Of a DNA stretch of 64,000 nucleotides, positions 35,309-45,368 are shown piece after piece. The translations under genes were made by a program, and so were the position numbers. How positions within the stretch are numbered: the first letter of the stretch is position 1; each line of letters opens with the position of its first letter. The notes under the pieces were generated by a model, which saw nothing but the letters and a program-made list of their open reading frames with translations, was not told the origin of the DNA and ran no database searches. The DNA lies in NCBI RefSeq assembly GCF_004379255.2, contig NC_056048.1, forward strand, positions 7,908,001-7,972,000, in the 5' to 3' direction. Origin of the DNA: Salvia splendens (Eukaryota > Streptophyta > Magnoliopsida > Lamiales > Lamiaceae).

Positions 35309-35889
35309 GATTAACGCATTACCAAAAAAAGAATTTTTCCTCCTTGTTTCTTGTTCTTTAAAATATTTTAATTGGGGTTGTAGAGTTTTGATTAAAAATG
35401 GGAATAGGATTACTGTACGTGTATTTTTTGAAAAAAAAGAAGGGAGCTTTTTGACTTTTATTTGTTAACGTGTTTTAAAATGGGAGTATTCATGTTTTCC
35501 TTTTATTTTGTTGGTTGGGCTTGGAGGTTTACATTTTTTTTTCTTGAGGACCGGATTGAAATTGCTTAGATAATTGTGAGTCTAGTTGCTTTTGGGAAAA
35601 TCATAATCTCGATCAAGAAAATAATTGGAGACATAAGATGCATTCATCTTATTTATTTGTTTGAATAGTTGTGTTGATTTATGCATTATTTAAATGCTAA
35701 AGGTGTTTCCTTGCAAGCGAGACATGATATCAAGGGAAAGAAAATAATTCCGGAATAAGCACTTGAGGTGAGCTCTCTTTTAAATAAGGACATCGTCCTA
35801 AATATTCTATTGATGGGAATGAAATGCAAATATGTTATCATGCCGTATTTTTTTAACTCATCTATCTGAAATGGCTTTGCCATTTATTA
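35309..35889. other. Intergenic, repeat-like
   Basis: AT-rich, no coding signal. The part after about 35560 may be the outer portion of the gypsy-like LTR segment that follows. Confidence 0.45.
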
Positions 35890-36606
35890 TTTAAATCGAA
35901 TTCGGGTCCTTGTAGGGCCGCAAACCCTACTTGGATTAGTGTACACCTATGGTAGACCGTGTGTCAGCGTATTGGTTGGCCGGTCTAGTGACTTGGTTTG
36001 TGGTCACATTCCAAGTCATGTATGAGCATATATGGTTGACGTCTATGGGAAATTGGTCGGCTGACCGCGATTTTTGAACAATGAAATATTTTGGTGCCTC
36101 GGGCCTAACTAAAGCTAAAACCCCGATAGTTACTTGACAATGGCATGATAAATATAAATATTTTTGATAACTTATTTTTGGCATAAGCCCATTGAGTATT
36201 TTATAGTACTCAGCCTTGCATGTGTTTTCCTTATGTGCAGGTTGAGCGGCGACGAGCTTGGGATGGTGTTGAGTCGAACCTTAATCATTGTTGGATTTAT
36301 TTTGAACTCCGAGGGGCGTTGTGTTTTCATACATGTCGTCACTCTTACTCTTCAATGCTTCCGCTGAATTATGACTGTTTTTCTCCATTATGTTTTTGAA
36401 CCCCTTTTCACTCTTGGATTATAAATTATGATAATTGTTGACCTTGGATTTAAAACCTAAGCATTTTCTCTGATTTTCCCTTGTTATTTGAATATTAATT
36501 ATCTTTGTCAAACTCTTTATTAAAACCCTAGAAAATTATCCTTTCTTAAAGTCCCATTAGTCGCGACCACCCGCATTTATTAACCCTAAAAAGGGCGGTC
36601 GTGACG
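35890..36606 (+). mobile_element. Ty3/gypsy-like LTR segment, plus orientation
   Basis: Its words AAATCGAATTCGGGTCC, GGTTGGCCGGTC, AAGCCCATTGAGT and TATGTGCAGGTTGA(G) recur on the minus strand at 61365-62060. It ends near GGGCGGTCGTGACGA; LTRs with TGTCACGACC...GGTCGTGACA ends are common in plant gypsy elements, which is the basis of this call. I see no gypsy protein next to it, so it may be a solo or truncated LTR. Confidence 0.55.
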
Positions 36607-38199
36607 AGACCTTTCACATTTTACAGGGGGATTAGTTGTTGCGAAAGAGGTGCCTAAGATTTTAGTGAGCATCACAACTTTTGGTGGGAATGCATTTCTT
36701 ACAACATTTTTTCGTGGGGGGTGTCTTTTTTTTTTCTAACATAAAATAAAATTGCTATAAAATGTCTAACCTTTTTCGCATATTCTACATGGAATGATAG
36801 AAGGCTATCTTCATTTCCTCATGGTTTTTAGTTTATATATTGATGATCTGTTGATTTTGTCGGACAAGATTTCTTCCACCGTCATATCATAGTAGAAAAA
36901 AAATTCAAACAATTATAAGCAATGGAATGAAATGATAATTCCTTTGCATTTTTATTCAATTTCATCATACTAAGAAATGAAATGGAATTGAAGTACGAAT
37001 CATCATTCTACTCTCTTTTCTCTTCCATCACACTAAGAAGATTTAACATTGGAGTCGCTAGCCTAGCTAGGCTGTCGGCTGAGGGGCATCTGACCCTAGC
37101 CACTGCCAAAACCAATGGCAAATAGGTTCGTTCAGGTAAACTAACCATGAAATTGCTAATGACATCAACTGAAGCAGATCTCGAAGATTTGCTCCTCTCT
37201 TTGAAAGAGTCACTCTTCCTTAGGATCTAATTGGAATTGGAATTGGATTTTGAAAGTTGCATTCTTGATTTTGTTGGTTAGGATTTTAAATTGTTATCGA
37301 TTTGCAAAATTGTTTGATGAGGTCTTTGAAAATCGACAAATTGCCTTCAAATCTTATCTAGCGGAGATTCAAGCCCGGATTTTGAGTATTGCTTGTGATC
37401 GAGTTGTGAATTAAGGTTGTAAAGTCGCGATAAGAACCAAATCGAACTTTGCATTAATTGGAAATGTGTAGTGTCATGATCTATATTATTATCAATAATT
37501 TCAACAAGGGTATTTTAGTATTTTAACGCAAAGATGAGCATTAAAGAAAAATTACTTAGATTTAGGGTTCAGTAAGATGAGGAACATTACCATTATCCAA
37601 ATGTATGTAAAATATTTCGTAGTATAAATAAGATCATTAGTAGTTTTATAAGTTACTAAGTAGACTCTTATATTTTGATCAAACTGCTTATAAACCTAAT
37701 TTTATGTTCTCAAATTTTATGTAACTTTCCTTAATTATTTACTGATTCACATCTCATTACAATAAAACCGAACACAAATAATAGAGAATTATAGATGATA
37801 TTCCGAAACAAAATTATGTCAAACAAACCGACCTAAGAAATTCTAAAAAAATTATTTTATTGATACATGCGACCTTTGCTAATGCAGTAGCAAAAGTGAA
37901 TAATATTGGACGTAAAAAATGTTGTATATATTGATAATATCATTACTCAGTTGATAAAATATTCTTCAAGCAGAAAGATTTATCAAAAGATCATATGTTT
38001 GCAAATCAAACAGCAACAACAATATCTATATCTCGATCAAACAACAACAACAATCACACAAACACAAAAGAAAAAAGATACTACTCCGTAGTAGTAATCA
38101 ACATTACACTTTGACAAAATCATCACCTTAGAAATGAAAACAAGTTGAAAGGAAAACCCCAATAGCAATTATATGTAAAATTTGTTTGACATATAATCT
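36607..38199. other. Downstream flank of zinc-finger pseudogene; duplicated with 41000-42040
   Basis: Mostly non-coding. A Copia RT relic lies at 36811-36880. From about 36950 on, diverged similarity to 41100-42040 is visible, strongest at 37900-38060 against 41780-41960 (ATTGGACGTAAAAAATGTTGTAT, TGTTTGCAAATCAAACA, TCTCGATCAAACAA). This is 3' sequence shared by the two C2H2 paralogues. Confidence 0.7.
36811..36880 (+). pseudogene. Copia reverse-transcriptase relic (YIDD box)
   Basis: The plus-strand frame reads SLYIDDLLILSDKISS, matching the catalytic Y-x-DD box and following beta-strand of Copia reverse transcriptases. About 20 codons are recognisable; no flanking LTR seen. Confidence 0.65.
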
Positions 38200-39752
38200 T
38201 CAGTTGGAGTCCGGTGGTGGCGGATTGTTCAAGTCCGACATGTAGAAATCATGGAATAAAATATGTCCGTTCAATGGATTTTGACCAAATAATAAATGTG
38301 ACGAGACATCTAATTTTGTGAAATTAAATGATATAGTGTCGATCTATATTTTACGCAGATAAATGTAGTATATTCACTTTCTCAAATTCGATTTCCGGTG
38401 AGTGAGAAATAGTGGATTAAAGTTGGGCATGATTAGCTTTTAATTAAAGCTTGGAGTTTGAGCTTAGGGAATAATTAATTAGTGTTAATTATCACACATT
38501 GGAGAAGTGACACATCTTTTAATGTGCTTAAATTAAGAGACTTTATGTTATTTAATAATTATAGTGGACCAAGATGGGTGAAAGAGCTCACACGCGCACA
38601 CGCGCCGCCGCCGCTGCCCGCCCGCTCGTGGTCGCGGGACTTGGACTTGGCAATTGGTCTTTGGGTGGTCTTTGGGCTCGGGTCTGGACCAGTAGTAATC
38701 TTTTTAGACCATCGCTGAGTCAGCAATCCAAGTGGCTTGACACATCGTCAAGCTTGGCACAGTCAAAGCCTACACAGCTGCCACGTGAGAAATCCACACG
38801 CGGAAGGCACACTCCTGCCACAAGCTTGTAACCGCCGACGGTTACGAATGAACCATGATGAGCCTCCATGGCTTGGTTGACCCTGCATGGTGGCTTGACC
38901 TATAAATAGGCTAGCCATTCCACTGCATTTGATACAACATACACAAGCATTCTGCATCATAAGCTCTCTCCCTCTCCGGCATTGTTTTTCGGTCGAAAGC
39001 TCTACCCTCTCCTCCATCCAGTTCGCTGGAGCTCTCTTGATTGCGGTGTTGCTTCACCAGAGACGTAGCCGTTTTATCTTTGGGGACGACACGCCAAACC
39101 GAGAGCACTACTGGGGCGTATCTCGTCTTGCGGAAAGAGGCCTCCTCGACTCGGCTAACAACTGTTCACGGTTACTGTTTCGATTTCTCAATTGTAATTT
39201 CATTTCAGTTCAGTTTCCCCTTTTGTATTCCTTCTTTTGGGTTGTATTACGCCCGGTTGTATCTCTTGTAATCCCAGAAACCAACACGGCACGAGGTAGT
39301 TAGCCTCCTCTTCCTCAGCCTCCGCGGCCGCTGGTGGTTGTGCATTATCCACCGCCTGGAGATCAGCGAATTCCTCCTCTGCTCTAAACGCCGGCGGAGG
39401 ATGGGCGCCGGTCCACCCTCGGTCCGGATGCTTCCGCATGTGCCCGAATACGGCCCTCGCGGAAGCAAACGCCTTATTACATACGGTGCAGTGGTACATT
39501 CTTCCACCCTCTTCCTCCCCACCGGGTTTCCGCCCACTCTCGCAGCTCCTCCGCCGTGGCCTCCGGAGAAGGCGGGCCCCCCGCTTCCACTTGGCGGCCA
39601 ATGCTGGGGTGGTGGTGGGGGCGCAGCAGACTGCGGCGGAGGTAATAAAGCTAGTTCTGTGGTTGGCCGCCGCGGCCTCTGGGAGAGTTGGCTCCACTGC
39701 GGCCGGGGGAAGGGCGGTTGGGGTTGGAGGAAGAGGCGTCGTTGTTGGCCAT
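38200..39752 (-). pseudogene. C2H2 zinc-finger repressor, paralogue 1, interrupted by a solo LTR
   Basis: The minus-strand gene starts at ATG 39752 (MANNDASSSNPN, like MSNNEAP in the intact paralogue). Frame changes near 39650 and near 39510 break it before the zinc finger. The finger CTVCNKAFASARAVFGHMRKH has all C2H2 ligands and is followed by PDRGW and FRAEEEFADLQ, as in paralogue 2. The frame then enters an LTR at 39286. The displaced end MSDLNNPPPPDSN plus stop is found on the other side at 38200-38238. In the intact paralogue a DLNxPP motif (EAR class, recruiting TOPLESS-type co-repressors) sits at this place. An alternative upstream ATG at 39865 gives an unrelated leader and is less likely. 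The text either side of the LTR matches paralogue 2, which supports the reconstruction. Confidence 0.88.
38241..39286 (+). mobile_element. Solo LTR (1046 bp) inserted in the zinc-finger gene
   Basis: It starts TGTAGAAATC and ends AACCAACA. The flanking pentamers are CGACA (38236-38240) and CGGCA (39287-39291), a 5-bp target duplication with one transition. The plus strand has a TATA-like TATAAATAGGC near 38900 and a T-rich 3' part, giving U3-R-U5 order in plus orientation. No internal retrotransposon sequence is present, so recombination between two LTRs probably left this one. Superfamily not determined. Confidence 0.85.
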
Positions 39753-39887
39753 GATCGGAGATGGGAGAGTGGAATGCAAAAGGTGTCGATGGTGGAGACA
39801 TGTGAAGAGGTGGTGGAGGGTGGCGTTGGTTGGGATGAGTTGTTGTCAAGAGGCGCTGATCGCAACTTTTTGTGGGAATGCCTGTAA

Positions 39888-40629
39888 GAGCATCCACAAC
39901 CGTGCTCTTGCCAGCGGCACGGTTGTGGGCCCGGGCGGTACTATTCATGCCTGCTCTCTGGCAAGAGCACAACACCCACAACTGTGCTCTTCGGCAAGGA
40001 CGAGCACAATTAATTTAAAATTCAATTAAACAATAACATTTCCATAATATTAAAATTCATTTAAAAACCACAATAAATATTACAGATGACAAATAAAATT
40101 AAACATTACATAATTAAAATCCTAAAAATGAAAAAATACATAATTAAAATCCTAAAAATTAAAAATTACATAATTAAAATCCTAAAAATTAAAAAAACCA
40201 CTACTCGTTGCCGAATTTCGCCCACATGTGGTTTGTATAAAAATTATGAATGAGAGATGAATTGATGTGATAAATGAGTGATGAATGTGTGTATTTATAG
40301 ATGATTTTGGGAAAAAAATAAAAAAAAATCAAAAAAATTCAGAAAAAATGGGAAAAAAACGGCCATATTTTTTGGATTTGATTTTTTTTTTATTTTTTAG
40401 CATTATTTATAATTAAATACCGATTTTTTTAAAAAAAAATTAAAAATGTTTAAACACAACGGCTATGCCGTTGACGAATGGGAGCGCGCCACGTGTGCGT
40501 CCGCTGGCACGGACGTGCTCGATACATCGAGCAGCGCCGTGCCAGCGGCGCGAGCGCAGCGGCGGCGGATGGCGTCTGTGCCAGCGGCGCGGACGGCGGT
40601 TGCGACGGACGCCACCGCTGCGCATGCTC
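39888..40629. mobile_element. PIF/Harbinger-type non-autonomous element with TAA target sites
   Basis: 742 bp; the left end GAGCATCCACAACCGTGC and right end (complement) GAGCATGCGCAGCGGTGG are inverted repeats. TAA lies immediately outside each end (39885-39887 and 40630-40632). The ends are GC-rich and the middle AT-rich. On the minus strand near 40200-40235 a short frame ends WAKFGNE-stop, resembling the C-terminus of PIF/Harbinger ORF1 proteins, so this may be a deletion product of an autonomous element. It lies about 135 bp upstream of zinc-finger paralogue 1. Confidence 0.85.
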
Positions 40630-40632
40630 TAA

Positions 40633-42040
40633 TGATGTGATGATGTGGAATTCAAATTTATTATTTTTAATTAATATTGATGTAATTTTGAAGCTTTAGT
40701 TTGCACATTCGATTTTAAATTTAAGGGAAAATTCTGAAAAATTAAAAGTTCATATATTTGTATTTAAAGTTTAGGAGAAAAATAAGAAAATACCCAAAGT
40801 TCATATATTTACAAAAACTGCATTTTGTGGCTGTGTCTTCTTTTCTAATACAGTTTTATGTTTTGTTTCTTGGCTTGCGTTTTAAGATTAAATATCTAAC
40901 ATTTCTTTGGAGTGTTGGATGATGGAAAGTTGGAAACCCTATTGCTTCGCCTGACCTAATTTTTATTTAAGACATGTTTTTGCAATCGTAAGGGTTATTA
41001 CATTTTGACCAATATTGATACAATTATGAAGTCCTTCTTGGTATAATAGAATCGAACGAGGATGTAATAAAATGATACTAATTTTTTGTAACATTATACC
41101 AAGCAAATGAATTACACTGAAGTAGGAATCATTATTCAATTTCATTCGCATTGTATTACATTATACCAAGCAAATGAATTACACTGAAGTAGGAATCATT
41201 ATTCAATTTCATTCTTCTGCATTCCATCATATTAGTAAGGGCCTAAGAGATTTCGCATTGAAGTTGCTAGGCTTTCAAAACTTGTCAAAAACGGAAGGGT
41301 TTGAATTGCGTTCAAATCCAGATCAACTTTCAAGCCCGGCTGGTTTTCTGGTGATGGGATGGTGAAAGCTATGGATTTAGACGCCATGAGAATAAGCTTC
41401 ATTTTGCCTCTGGTGTTCTACCGTTTCATTTAGTTTGTGGTTAATTAAGGTTGTAAAGTATACGCATATTTGTCCCAAAATGATCCAAAACCAAGTTTGT
41501 AGGCAGATATACTGGAGTTAGGTTGTAGAACAATACTATTACCGATAATTTATACTCAACGTAAAATGTTTAAGATAAGGAACACAAATGTTTCTTAGAT
41601 TTCCTTAGTGATGAAACAAACTGACCTTTTTTATAATTATATCACACATCTATTTAACCATTGAGAAGTAAATTATTTTTCTCTACTTTGTAATGAAACC
41701 TAACAGAATATGTCAAAAATTCTTAATTATAGATGCAAAATATATAGAATTACTGCATGCAGTGGGAAAATTGATCAACATTGGACGTAAAAAAATGTTG
41801 TATTGATAAAACTCCATGTAACACACGCAATACATTCTCAGTAGATAAAATGTTCTTCTTCCAGCAAGGCTCAACAACAAGGACCAAGACTATCTGTTTG
41901 CAAATCAAACAACATCTCGATCAAACAATAACAACAACAACAAAACACAATAATGATATCAGTATCAATCAAACAACAATTACTCAAACAAACTCAAAAA
42001 AAAAAAACAATAACAAGGTAGAAGAACTCAAACACCATCT
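40633..42040. other. Intergenic and 3' flank of zinc-finger paralogue 2
   Basis: AT-rich. A 49-bp sequence beginning AAGCAAATGAATTACACTGA occurs twice in tandem with 66-bp spacing (41101 and 41167). The part from 41100 on is diverged-homologous to 36950-38200 next to paralogue 1. No open gene seen. Confidence 0.7.
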
Positions 42041-42727
42041 TCAGTTGGAATCCTCCGGCGGCGGTTGGTTCAAGTCCGGCACTCTAAAGTTCTCCTCATC
42101 GTCTCCCGCATCTTCTGCACCTTCCACATCTCCCGCCATATGGAGGTCTGCGAACTCCTCCTCCGCTCTAAATGTTGGCGGCGGATGAACGCCCTTCCAA
42201 CCTCGGTCCGGATGGGACCGCATGTGCCCAAAGAGGGCTTTCGTAGAGCTGAAGCCTTTTTGGCAGACACTACAGTAATGGTATCCATCGCCGCCTGCGC
42301 CACCACCCGCCGCATCTTGGTTCCTTGCTCCACCGCCGGCCCCACCGTCACGGTTTCTCTTCCTGGCCGCAGCGCCGCCTCCAATACGGATGCCCCCGCC
42401 TCCACTGCCGCTCCCACCACCGCCCCCTACGGGGATAGCCTGAGAGCCAAAGCCTCCGTGGCCGTGGCTAGGGCCCGGGAACGGCCATTGCTGAGGCGGC
42501 GGTGGGGGCGGGGCCCAGTAAGCGGTGCGGCCGGGCGTTCCCATGGTGGGAGGAGTGCGGGGCGGGGGCTGGTTATAGAGGGCCAATTCCAAGGGATTCT
42601 GCGGGGGAGAGCCGCGGCCGCGGGGGTTGGCAGCGCCGCGGCGGCGGCGTGGGCTTCCCTCGACGGGGGGAGGGATGGGGTTCGAGGAAGAGCTCTCGCT
42701 CCTCCCGGGGGCTTCATTGTTGCTCAT
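42041..42727 (-). CDS. Single C2H2 zinc-finger protein with DLN (EAR) repression motif, 228 aa
   Basis: Intact single-exon gene. Residues 1-148 are low-complexity (Pro-rich around 55-85, Gly-rich around 90-148, a basic RKRNR cluster near 122). One zinc finger, CSVCQKGFSSTKALFGHMRSH (residues 152-172, C-x2-C-x12-H-x3-H), is followed by PDRGWKGVHPPP. It carries KALFGH rather than the QALGGH of many plant C2H2 proteins. The acidic C-terminal part ends RVPDLNQPPPEDSN, a DLNxxP EAR motif expected to recruit TOPLESS-type co-repressors, so a nuclear repressor is likely. Its tandem paralogue at 38200-39752 is broken. A TATA-like sequence should lie at 42790-42820 (TTTATAGGC on the plus strand gives GCCTATAAA on the minus strand, near 42811). 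The target genes are unknown. Confidence 0.9.
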   Translation of the reverse strand: MSNNEAPGRSESSSSNPIPPPVEGSPRRRRGAANPRGRGSPPQNPLELALYNQPPPRTPPTMGTPGRTAYWAPPPPPPQQWPFPGPSHGHGGFGSQAIPVGGGGGSGSGGGGIRIGGGAAARKRNRDGGAGGGARNQDAAGGGAGGDGYHYCSVCQKGFSSTKALFGHMRSHPDRGWKGVHPPPTFRAEEEFADLHMAGDVEGAEDAGDDEENFRVPDLNQPPPEDSN

Positions 42728-43589
42728 TATTGGTTGATTAGTGTTTAAAATTGAAAAGCGGTGGGAAGGTGTGATCGGAGATAAAGTGAAGGAGGAAAAT
42801 GGGGGAGAATTTATAGGCAGCGGAGATGGGTAAGAGGTGGCGTTGGTTCACTTTGAAGAGGTGTGAAAATTGATTTCAGAGCATCGCACCTTTTCGGATA
42901 CGTTGCATGGATGCAGTTTTTTTTTAACTGCTGCAATTTTTTTGTGAATGAACTGTTTTTGGAAAATTCTTTTTTATTTCTAGTAATTACTGTATATTTT
43001 AATATGAGAGAGAAAATCGAAATGGGAAATGGGAAATTAAATAATGTAGAGACGAATTTTTTACGTAAAGTTTAGTGAAATAACAAAATAAATAAAATAG
43101 TTAGTGAAGTCATTCGTGATTATAAGAAGAAATAAAATGATACTCGAGCTTTATGTTGTGCATGCACAAAATATATAAGTCATTTAAATAATAAATTTTC
43201 TTTGATTTTTTATTAATCCCATAACTTTTAAAACTAGTTATACAAACTCATAGTTTAAAAAATATATAATTGTTACATGATCGAAATTGAAACTAATATA
43301 ATCAAAATATAAATATGATATGATAATAAAACAATAATTTATATACTGAGATTTTTTTATATTTTGAGTGTGAACTAAAAATACATATGTATATCCAAAA
43401 TGGCATGATTTTATTATCATATCATATACTACTAGTATATTATTACATCATGTAACAGTTGCGAAAATTTGAAAATTTGTAATTTTAAATTCTAGTTGAA
43501 TAAACATTTCTGATTGAAACTGGCTTTTTTCACAATTAATCAGCACATTTCTTCTATCCAGGTATTATGTTATATTCTATCTTGGGATT
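42728..43589. other. Promoter side of zinc-finger paralogue 2 and AT-rich DNA
   Basis: GC content falls sharply after 42900. No coding signal seen. Confidence 0.55.
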
Positions 43590-44045
43590 GCATGCATGAC
43601 TATCACGACTTCTTCAATTTTGACGTTTAAGTGAGAGGATTCAATTTCCCACCAATTCGAGTGGAGACCAAGGCAAATAGTGAGTTTGTTGTGAAGTTCA
43701 GAGAAGAATCGAAAGAAAGTGGCTTCATGAGGGCATCTGCAATTTGGTCGAACAGATAACATGACGAAGATTTGCTAATTTAGCTTGAACCTTGTAGCGA
43801 ACAAAATGTATATCTAATTCAATATGCTTGGAGCGGCGTGACGAAATGGGTTGCTGGCTAAAGCAATGGTACTAATACTATCTACCCACACAATCGTAGT
43901 GCGAGAGGATGAGATTTTGAATTTGGAGAGGAGATAAGTTACCCAAGTGACCTCAGAGACAATATGAGCAAGACTTCAGTATTCAGTCTCACGAGAGACA
44001 ACTGGTTGCTTTTTGGAACACCAAGATATCAAGTTCTTACCAAGT
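43590..44045 (-). pseudogene. Copia RNase H remnant
   Basis: On the minus strand, diverged fragments read SWCSKKQPVVSRETEY, then SLAHIVSEVTW, VWVDSISTIALASNPF and, near 43600, FFRFFSELHNKL. These follow the order of the Copia RNase H end seen in element D (SWCSKKQKVVSRSSTETEY, VDNLSTIALASNPV). Several stops and frameshifts are present and no LTR is visible. It is an old fragment. Confidence 0.85.
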
Positions 44046-44052
44046 TGGATTG

Positions 44053-44160
44053 TTATCTAGTCGACTGGTCAATAACTCAATCTGCACGATTAGTCAGCCC
44101 TAAGCGTAAGTGCATGATTTGTGAGCCTTAAGAGCAAAGTAAGTTAGTGGCCATGCAAGT
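44053..44160. repeat. Direct repeat unit 1 (~105 bp)
   Basis: Contains AATAACTCAATCTGCACGAT and GTCAGCCCTAAGCGTAAGTG, matching in order 44735-44840 (unit 2), with a diverged hAT-like sequence between them. Confidence 0.75.
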
Positions 44161-44333
44161 TTCTGTCAACTTCATGATGATGATTGAAGGTGGGTTATTA
44201 TTGCAATGCTTATAAAGTACTCACTCTGTCCACCAATAATCGTCGCAAATTATATTACGCAATACTTTAGGACACTTAAAAAATTGTTATAATAGGTCAA
44301 ACACCTAAAGTGTCACAATAAGTGGCCAGCAGA

Positions 44334-44785
44334 TAGAGCTGGCAATTTTTAACACAACACGAAAACGCAAGATATTAATGCATTAGTGTCAAGTCTTATC
44401 GTGTTTGTGTCCTTATCTAATTGATCAGATGCAATAATTTTAGGTTGAGTTCGGGTCGGACCGGGTAAACTGTTAAAAATTAATATACTCCTATTATTAT
44501 ATTCTTTATTTTTATTTGTATTACTTTATTAGAATTAAAATTAGGTTCTCATTTCTCACTTTTATATGTTGCATTATGTTCGCGATCGTGTTGTGTTAAT
44601 ACAGACCGGTCATGTCGCTAACAGTTCATATAGTTTGTGGATCGTGTTCAGTATATGTAGCAGGCCGGGTTCAAATTTGAGTTTAAAATTTTCTTAGCAA
44701 GTACTCATTCAAGTTTGACCTTAACAATTTAGATTGTATTCTAGTGGACTTGTTCATAACTCAATCTGCATGATTTGTCAGCCCT
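44334..44785. mobile_element. Possible hAT-like MITE remnant
   Basis: Begins AGAGCTGGCAATTTTTAACAC and ends near TTGTCAGCCCTA (complement TAGGGCTGACAA), resembling the TAGGGCTGGCAA ends of hAT-type MITEs. Interior words (ACACAACACGAAAAC, GTTTGTGTCC, GATCGTGTTG) are partly inverted. No target duplication confirmed. Confidence 0.45.
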
Positions 44786-44840
44786 AAGCATAAGTGTACG
44801 ATTGGCCAGTCGTGCCAGTTTTTTCAACTTCACGACTGTG
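44735..44840. repeat. Direct repeat unit 2 (~105 bp)
   Basis: Contains CATAACTCAATCTGCATGAT and GTCAGCCCTAAGCATAAGTG; diverged partner of 44053-44160. Confidence 0.75.
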
Positions 44841-45209
44841 ATTCAGAAAATTAGATCCATAGACCATTAGTGTGGCCCACAATCATAAGTCACAACACCA
44901 ACATATTTGAACCTAATTAGTAATTTGAGAGGCCGATTAATTGCAGGATAAATATTTATGCGTATTTCTAGACTGACCACATAATTTCATTACCATACTT
45001 GTCCTTATATCAATTTACTTTTAGAATGTTACTCACAAAAGGTATAAAAATAATGTAACGTCTTGCTGTTGAACTGTTTAATGGGCCACAATCAAATTTA
45101 ATTGAGGATTGTGTATTGTGAATTCTGAGTTAATTTTAAATGTGTTTTTATGTAATGTTTATCAATATTAATAGCATAATAAATTAATAATAGTCTAACA
45201 TTGAGAGTA
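44841..45209. other. AT-rich intergenic DNA
   Basis: No gene seen; it ends in TATAC, the target repeat of Copia C. Confidence 0.55.
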
Positions 45210-45214
45210 TATAC

Positions 45215-45361
45215 TGTAGAACAGTAAAATATAGAGACATAGTGGAGAAAGTAGTTGTATATATCATTAGTAAACATAGGCCACATATATATAGTACAAG
45301 AAACTAAGCTAGGCTATGTTACATAACCGATGTGGGATAGAATTCATATACTATATTAACA
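45215..45361 (-). repeat. 3' LTR of Copia C
   Basis: 147 bp, adjoining the polypurine tract. It contains CCACATCGG (complement of CCGATGTGG), a word common near plant LTR ends. Confidence 0.95.
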
Positions 45362-45368
45362 CTCCCCC

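Noticed and set aside
39200..39865. 221-codon zinc-finger frame as an intact gene starting at 39865
   Set aside because: Its N-terminal part is in the wrong frame compared with the paralogue, and its C-terminus is translated LTR; treated as a pseudogene instead.
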